Assembly: GCA_944385025.1 (NCBI GenBank)
Contig: CALWVQ010000011.1
Span: 1-35,717 of the forward strand
Length of the DNA stretch: 35,717 bases
Direction: 5' to 3'
From: an uncultured Eubacterium sp.
GTDB taxonomy: Bacteria; Bacillota; Clostridia; Oscillospirales; Acutalibacteraceae
Made by a program: the position numbers and the translations under genes. Under the pieces are notes generated by a model. The model was given only the letters and a program-made list of their open reading frames with translations. It did not search any database and had not been told where the DNA came from. This document shows, one piece after another, positions 32,301 to 35,717 of the stretch; the stretch's first letter is position 1, and each line of letters begins with the position of its first letter.

Positions 32301-32520
32301 TGAACAAACAGCGTATCAAAACCCAGACGGCTCAATTGTAGTAGTTTATATTAACAACTCAGATACAGACGAATTTACTACTTTCGGAAATTCATATGAT
32401 AATATTGAAACATATGTAACCGACGAAAACCGTGACCTTGAAAAATATCAGTCTTGCAGTACACAAAACAGCATAATCCACATTCCTGCAAAGAGTATTA
32501 CAACTGTTGTTCTAAAATAA
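29317..32520 (+). CDS. Secreted multidomain protein: BspA-type LRRs, dockerin-like module, GH30-family glycoside hydrolase
   Basis: The 1067-residue exported protein has a signal peptide (1-32, ending FYAKA). BspA/LRR_5 repeats (about 60-400) show units such as FYDCTNLTSVSFAD and FSGCSNLKWAILP. A Cys-rich segment (about 430-490) has CANC and CSRCG pairs. A dockerin-like module (about 490-545) has a second Ca-loop repeat, DVYKDGYINAKDF (from Asp528), and a degenerate first one. The GH30 barrel starts near 555 (YQTIEGFGASGAWWA), with acid/base Glu730 in SPVNEPEWDW, nucleophile Glu862 in KCTEYCQM, and a C-terminal beta domain. The NEPxWDW...QEG pattern recalls GH30 endo-beta-1,6-galactanases; the substrate is inferred. 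It probably attacks plant or host glycans outside the cell. Confidence 0.88.
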   Translation: MKNKKIKKLLSAALCIAVLVSSITGASFYAKAATSTYTSGGLTCVLDNDTGVFTISVKDGGNGRGDDYTSDIWSRAPWYNNRSSIKSVVIQDGVIQIGAYWFYDCTNLTSVSFADTVDTVGDCCFKNCTALTGVELPRNCFWYYKEIFSGCSNLKWAILPNGNKTDNYSTKIPDGLFSGCSSLEQVYVGAEHTQLDANVFSGCNNLKTVIWDSGTMTAAGSNALNGVSGNCAFRDNNVTSSLQNWCSSNNLGYSGSLSGDCNSNLSYNFSTDDFKLSFSNSGNMNSIPWQSENYNYLIKDISFNDVNGSYTIANNAFENCFNLNTVIFNNETASGTLEIGDYAFYNCVNSTYWLNLPSNVTNVGENAFNNTNFNYVTLESPSSTYEANAFGKTDYARFYGVPNENAKSFFKAGKDNGYNWYYYCLNDQHTIIDTVIPPTCTQQGYTIHSCANCLDAGETTDSYTNALGHDYSKATSTGNGFFTYICSRCGDNNLKVNAIYLLSLFRNAISTDENTAPYKQSNYDSQFDVYKDGYINAKDFFLIDNESKMLDVTGKETFINTNQKYQTIEGFGASGAWWAQDIGRWSEDKIDVVTELLYGDTGAGLDIYRYNLGGGSNGDTHIADWRRSAEDFLDENSDINDASTYDWSADEAAQKVLASAQKANNDLKVTLFSNSAPTVITKNGFGYCSNGVSSNLDESNYQAFANYVVNCAEHFIDQGYNVTCVSPVNEPEWDWAADSYGNAGQEGARFEYEPLRNFYNNYMVPTLQNSSLNGKVELSVWECAQLNHSSHWDNYLPYMFSSEEAVWGFIGNDYASYNNNIRSYCNALDTHSYWASTSDREQAASDISGSDYSAIQKVKCTEYCQMTNDQNTNVLGHIQAEGGNTNGMTIDYALALADIMHQDLTILNAVEWDWWVACAGGVYPDGLIYVDYNNPDDIQVSKRLWAMGNFARFIQEGAVRVEVTTGSNFGANLTTETTYPWVNGSSSGVDKHSYIEQTAYQNPDGSIVVVYINNSDTDEFTTFGNSYDNIETYVTDENRDLEKYQSCSTQNSIIHIPAKSITTVVLK

Positions 32521-32528
32521 TTCAGTAT

Positions 32529-32558
32529 AAAGCCGCCGATTGATATACCGGCGGCTTT
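32529..32558 (+). terminator. Terminator-like hairpin after the GH30 gene
   Basis: A perfect 10-bp GC-rich stem (AAAGCCGCCG / CGGCGGCTTT) with a 10-base loop, eight bases past the stop. Only three Ts follow, so termination may be partial. Confidence 0.7.
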
Positions 32559-32568
32559 GCTGTATAAT
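32540..32568 (+). promoter_or_regulatory. Promoter of the PNPOx-like gene, nested in the terminator hairpin
   Basis: TTGATA (32540-32545) lies in the loop of the preceding hairpin, with a 17-base spacer and a perfect TATAAT (32563-32568). The start would be near 32575, giving a leader of about 22 bases with GAGGTG. Confidence 0.7.
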
Positions 32569-32596
32569 GTTAATTAAGATAAACGAGGTGATTAAA

Positions 32597-33097
32597 ATGT
32601 TTCGACCTATGCGCCGCAGCAAACAGCAGCTTTCTGACAAAAGGGTATCTGAAATTCTTGAAAACGGAAAAACAGGCATACTTGCAGTAAACGGTGACAA
32701 CGGCTTTCCCTACACTGTTCCCGTAAACTATGTATACTTTAACGGTAAGATCTACATTCATTGTGCAAAAGAAGGTCACAAAATTGATGCCATTAAAGCA
32801 AATAACAAGGTGTCGTTTTGTGTTATAGACAGCGATGAGGTTTTTGCAGAAAAGCTCACCACTCTTTACCGAAGCGCAGTTGTTTTCGGCAAAGCTGAAA
32901 TTTTGAATGAAAAGGACAAAACAGAACAAGCTGTAACTGCTTTAGGCCTTAAATACAATCCTGACAGAGAATTTATAGAGAAAGAAATAAGTAAATTTAT
33001 TGACACTATGTGTTGTATAGAAATAACACCATCTCACATAACAGGGAAGGAAGCCGTTGAGCTTTCTGTCAGACAAACAAAAACGCCGCAGTGTTAA
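32597..33097 (+). CDS. Pyridoxamine 5'-phosphate oxidase-like flavin-binding protein (Nim-type)
   Basis: A 166-residue split-barrel flavoprotein. MRRSKQQLSDKRVSEILENG at the start, GILAVNGDNGFPYTVPVNYVYFNGKIYIHCA and GHKIDAIKANNKVSFCVID form the FMN-binding fold. The chain ends with ITGKEAVELS. Close relatives are annotated as nitroimidazole-resistance or general PNPOx-like proteins that bind FMN, F420 or haem; the actual substrate is unknown. I chose the ATG at 32597 because GAGGTG lies six bases upstream. The longer frame from 32540 would overlap the promoter. The stop lies in the loop of the terminator. Confidence 0.88.
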   Translation: MFRPMRRSKQQLSDKRVSEILENGKTGILAVNGDNGFPYTVPVNYVYFNGKIYIHCAKEGHKIDAIKANNKVSFCVIDSDEVFAEKLTTLYRSAVVFGKAEILNEKDKTEQAVTALGLKYNPDREFIEKEISKFIDTMCCIEITPSHITGKEAVELSVRQTKTPQC

Positions 33098-33109
33098 CCT
33101 GCGGCGTTT
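33081..33109. terminator. Bidirectional terminator between convergent genes
   Basis: A perfect 11-bp stem (AAACGCCGCAG / CTGCGGCGTTT) with a seven-base loop. Both sides are followed by T-rich sequence on their own strand. It ends the PNPOx-like gene, whose TAA sits in the loop, and the GH4/hydrolase pair. Confidence 0.9.
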
Positions 33110-33116
33110 ATTATTG

Positions 33117-33869
33117 TTATAAAAATTTTTCAACAGCTTTTATAGCTTTTTTATCTGCCCTGCCCACAAACATATGGGTTCCCTTTTCAATAATAACAAG
33201 CTTACTGTTTTCATAAAGCTTTTGAGCTTTTACTGCATAGTCTAAATTAACAATGGCGTCACTTGTGCCGTGAACTATCAAAACAGGTCCTTTGTATCGG
33301 GTTATTATTTGATAGGGGTCTAAATCAACAACGTCCTGAACATATCTCTTTCCCAAAGTCATCGGTCCGCAGGGTATACGCTGCGGTATATTATTAGGGT
33401 CAAACTTTGCAAACATCATTTTACCGCTTCTTGCGTCATCGGGAATACACAGTGCAGGATAGAAAAGTATCAGCTTTTCTATTTTATCCTGAAGCTGTGC
33501 CGCTGTAATTGCGCTGACAAATCCGCCCTGTGAACAGCCCATAAGAGTAACGCTGTTTTCATCGGTATAAGGCAGTGACTTTGCATAATTTATTACCGCT
33601 TTTAAATCCTCAACCTCTGTAAAAACAGACATATCGGTAGTCTTGCCGCTGCTTTTACTGCCGATACCGCCGCCGTTAAAATCAAAAGCCAATGCACAGT
33701 ATCCCATTCTTGCCCAATGACGTGCATAATATTTTGTGGTCATCATATTTGCCATAAAACCGTGGGATACAATAATTATTTTTAAGTTGTTGCCGCAAGG
33801 CTTATAAATAACTCCTCTGATTTTCAAGTTATCTCTAAAACATTCAAAATTTACTTTTTCAATTTTCAT
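33117..33869 (-). CDS. Alpha/beta hydrolase (esterase or prolyl-oligopeptidase-like)
   Basis: A 250-residue alpha/beta hydrolase without signal peptide. IIIVSHGFMAN holds the oxyanion-hole region (His36-Gly37), and GCSQGGF carries the nucleophile Ser113. VLIVHGTSDAIV provides the acid, and KGTHMFVG the catalytic His. It resembles BD-FAE/cinnamoyl-esterase-like and S9-like hydrolases, but substrate specificity cannot be read. I chose the ATG at 33869: it sits one base after the GH4 stop, with GGAG ten bases upstream inside the GH4 gene. The frame continues upstream to 33920 but would overlap GH4. Co-transcription with GH4 suggests deacylation of the same glycan substrates. Confidence 0.85.
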   Translation of the reverse strand: MKIEKVNFECFRDNLKIRGVIYKPCGNNLKIIIVSHGFMANMMTTKYYARHWARMGYCALAFDFNGGGIGSKSSGKTTDMSVFTEVEDLKAVINYAKSLPYTDENSVTLMGCSQGGFVSAITAAQLQDKIEKLILFYPALCIPDDARSGKMMFAKFDPNNIPQRIPCGPMTLGKRYVQDVVDLDPYQIITRYKGPVLIVHGTSDAIVNLDYAVKAQKLYENSKLVIIEKGTHMFVGRADKKAIKAVEKFL

Positions 33870-33870
33870 A

Positions 33871-35193
33871 TTACTTAAACTCCGGAAGATAGTCGCCGTG
33901 AGCCTCAATAAGCTCATCAACCATTTTTACTATTGTGTCTATATCAAGTTCTCCTGCTGTGTGAGGGTCAAGCATAGCTGCAAGATAAACGTCGTCACGT
34001 TTTCTGCTTCTTGCCGCCTCAACAGTCATAAGCTGTGTGTTAATATTCGTCATATTAAGAGCGGCACAGGCTGTAGGAAGCTGACCGACTCTTGTGGGGT
34101 GGATACCCAGCCCGTCTACAAGACAGGAAACCTCCACGCAGGATTCTTCAGGGAAATTACTGATAAGATGATTAGTGTTAAGAACATTGCCGCCGATTTT
34201 ATATGGATTTCCTGTAACAACAGCTTCCATAATTCTTGAGCCGTACTCCTTTGAACGAGTATGTTCCTTGGCGGCTCCGTTTTTAATTTCCTCAAGCTCT
34301 TTTGCCCATTTTTCAATTTGATTTACACATCTTCTGGGGTATTCGTCAAGAGGTATATTGTGCCGATCTATCAGTTGGGGATAATTTTTTTTGATAAACC
34401 AAGGGTTATACTCTGCATTATGTTCGCTTGATTCGGTGCAGTAATAACCTAAACGCTCAATATAAGTAAACCTTACTTGGTCATCAAAATCTTTATCATT
34501 AATAAGCTTACTGTGAGCCCTCTTTCTGATTTCGGGATAAAGGTCGTTGCCGTTTTTATCTTTAATTTCAAGAAGCCACGCCATATGATTTATACCTGCT
34601 ATAAGCTCCTTATGCCCCTCAACATACTCACTCATATCAAGACTGTTAAGTATAGTTTCTGCACAAACCTGAACAGAATGACAAAGACCCACTGTATTTG
34701 GAAAAGCATATCTTTGAATATATCCCGTAAGCATAGCCATAGGATTGGTATAGTTAAGGAACAGAGCGTCGGGACAAACCTCTTGCATATCCCTGGCAAA
34801 ATCCTCCATAACCGGAATTGTCCTTAACGCGCGCATAATGCCGCCTATGCCCAAAGTATCGCCGATAGTTTGACGCAGGCCGTATTTTTTAGGCACTTCA
34901 AAATCTATAACCGTACAAGGCTCATATCCGCCAACCTGAATGGCATTTACAACAAAGTCTGCGCCCTTTAAAGCAGACTTCCTGTTTTCCACACCCAAAT
35001 GCTTTGAAATTCTGGCATATCCGCCCATTGTTTTATTCATTTGAGTAAGTATTTGATAACTTTCATCAAGTCTTTTGGCGTCAATGTCATAAAGTGCAAA
35101 TTCCGACTGACGCAAAACTTCGCTGCAAAGGCAGTCGCCTATAATATTTCTGGCAAATACGGTGCTTCCTGCACCCATAAACGTAATCTTCAT
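33871..35193 (-). CDS. GH4-family alpha-galactosidase-like enzyme
   Basis: A 440-residue member of glycoside hydrolase family 4, which uses NAD and a divalent metal and works by transient oxidation at C3. The N-terminus has the dinucleotide loop (ITFMGAGSTVFARNIIGD). NYTNPMAMLTGY and GLCHSVQ supply the metal-binding Cys and His, and INHMAWLLE follows. The CHSVQ form and overall length fit the MelA alpha-galactosidase branch rather than 6-phospho-glucosidases. It acts in the cytoplasm, so a transporter for melibiose- or raffinose-type sugars is expected but is not in the window. I chose the ATG at 35193 (GGGG upstream) over a TTG at 35214. A promoter with an inverted repeat precedes it. Confidence 0.9.
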   Translation of the reverse strand: MKITFMGAGSTVFARNIIGDCLCSEVLRQSEFALYDIDAKRLDESYQILTQMNKTMGGYARISKHLGVENRKSALKGADFVVNAIQVGGYEPCTVIDFEVPKKYGLRQTIGDTLGIGGIMRALRTIPVMEDFARDMQEVCPDALFLNYTNPMAMLTGYIQRYAFPNTVGLCHSVQVCAETILNSLDMSEYVEGHKELIAGINHMAWLLEIKDKNGNDLYPEIRKRAHSKLINDKDFDDQVRFTYIERLGYYCTESSEHNAEYNPWFIKKNYPQLIDRHNIPLDEYPRRCVNQIEKWAKELEEIKNGAAKEHTRSKEYGSRIMEAVVTGNPYKIGGNVLNTNHLISNFPEESCVEVSCLVDGLGIHPTRVGQLPTACAALNMTNINTQLMTVEAARSRKRDDVYLAAMLDPHTAGELDIDTIVKMVDELIEAHGDYLPEFK

Positions 35194-35229
35194 AGAATAC
35201 CCCGCTGTCAGCAAAAATACTACAAGTTC

Positions 35230-35258
35230 AATTTATCATATTGATAATATTTTTGCAA
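35230..35258 (-). promoter_or_regulatory. Promoter of the GH4 gene with operator-like inverted repeat in its spacer
   Basis: TTGCAA (35253-35258), 17 bases, TAAATT (35230-35235) on the minus strand. The spacer holds a perfect inverted repeat, TTATCA-TAT-TGATAA (35233-35247), well placed for a repressor, for example one sensing alpha-galactosides. The regulator is not identified. Confidence 0.6.
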
Positions 35259-35307
35259 GATTTTAAGTTGAAAACGTGATATTTGAAAACAAAAAAGGCA
35301 CTTCGTA

Positions 35308-35335
35308 GGGGCACCCTCGGTAAGGAAGGTGCCCC
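35308..35335 (-). terminator. GC-rich hairpin after the recombinase gene
   Basis: A perfect 8-bp stem (GGGGCACC / GGTGCCCC) with a 12-base loop; further out lie AAAAG and CTTTT arms and a T-run on the minus strand (35291-35296). It may terminate the recombinase transcript or lie close to the element end. Nothing else was found between 35259 and 35391. Confidence 0.5.
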
Positions 35336-35391
35336 AAGGCTTTTGTATCTTAAATGAAAAATTGTTGTGTTGAAGCGGTGCAGCCTTGTGT

Positions 35392-35717
35392 CTATGCCGT
35401 TTTTGCTTTGGTGCGTTCCCGCTTTTCTAAGTGTTCCCTAAACGCTTCTTCCATTTCTTCGGGACTGAGTTCCCTTAAAATCCCTACGCCGTTGTAGTAA
35501 ATGTCTATCAACTGAACACGCTTTCCGTCAAGGTATCTCGGTGCATACACGATAATCCTGTCGATAAATTCGTGTATCAGTTCTGGCGTGAGTTCCTTGA
35601 GTTCGGTTATCTTCTTTACCTTGTCAATGAATTTTTGCAGGCTCTCGGTCTTGTCCGTTTCCGTTTCGAGATAGCGTTCCATTTCGGGAATATCCGCTTT
35701 TAAGCCCTGCTGTTCTT
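35392..35717 (-). CDS. Large serine recombinase, C-terminal fragment (DUF4368 type; runs off right edge)
   Basis: The frame is open to the right edge, so only about 108 C-terminal residues are seen; an internal ATG at 35682 is not the true start. The sequence has an acidic coiled segment (METE-type, ESLQKFIDKVKKI). It is followed by ELKELTPELIHEFIDRIIVYAP and VQLIDIYYNGVGIL, the typical end of site-specific recombinases with DUF4368 found on clostridial conjugative and mobilisable elements. The catalytic serine domain would lie beyond the window. Such recombinase genes often sit at one end of their element with the attachment site just past the stop. Confidence 0.85.
   Translation of the reverse strand, partial: EQQGLKADIPEMERYLETETDKTESLQKFIDKVKKITELKELTPELIHEFIDRIIVYAPRYLDGKRVQLIDIYYNGVGILRELSPEEMEEAFREHLEKRERTKAKTA

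Noticed and set aside
35392-35682. Complete 96-residue gene starting at the ATG at 35682
   Set aside because: The frame stays open to the window edge with coding character, and the sequence matches only the end of a much longer recombinase.

Overview
The window looks like the chromosome of a low-GC, gut-type Firmicute of class Clostridia, probably Oscillospiraceae/Ruminococcaceae. This rests on gene content and was not tested with a tree: FtsEX with a CwlO/PcsB-type hydrolase, a YlbJ-like sporulation protein, GTP-type PEP carboxykinase, a BspA-repeat protein with a dockerin-like module and GH30 domain, a DUF4830 protein and a DUF4368-type recombinase. Most genes lie on the minus strand in compact operons. 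Many have readable sigma-A promoters and hairpin terminators.

Layout. (1) 1-2422: ftsE, ftsX and the N-terminal part of their peptidoglycan hydrolase partner, behind a promoter with a perfect WalR-type direct repeat. (2) 2449-3751: a PucR/CdaR-type regulator with two promoters and a palindrome. (3) 3781-9735: a six-gene run of tandem-FHA protein, FtsW/RodA, class B PBP, HflX, DUF4830 protein and RsuA-type pseudouridine synthase. (4) 9743-10923: galM. (5) 10938-12866: pckG. (6) 12915-18404: polA, rimI, a broken membrane-protein gene and tsaD. (7) 18411-19998: a structured RNA leader with its own promoter and terminator, a small radical SAM protein resembling queuine lyase, and a YhhQ-type queuosine-precursor transporter. 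(8) 20012-23741: ylbJ-like gene, trmL, nagA and dusB. (9) 23746-26943: a 623-residue membrane protein and a lipoprotein, both of unknown role. (10) 26915-29181: a zinc-ribbon membrane protein, a C_GCAxxG_C_C family protein, tRNA-Arg(ACG) and a small membrane protein. (11) 29290-33109: a large secreted LRR/dockerin-like/GH30 protein and a PNPOx-like flavoprotein. (12) 33117-35258: a GH4 alpha-galactosidase-like enzyme and an alpha/beta hydrolase. (13) 35392 to the right edge: the C-terminus of a large serine recombinase, suggesting that a mobile element starts here and continues rightward.

Themes. Cell-wall control appears twice: FtsEX with its hydrolase, apparently under a WalR-like site, and SEDS/PBP genes beside a membrane-anchored phosphothreonine reader. 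tRNA modification is dense (RsuA family, TsaD, TrmL, DusB, queuosine salvage). Sugar use includes GalM, NagA, GH4 and GH30. The best lead for something under-described is the leader RNA plus radical SAM plus transporter unit at 18452-19998. The RNA can form an H-type pseudoknot with an A-rich loop like those of preQ1 aptamers, but I could not assign its class.
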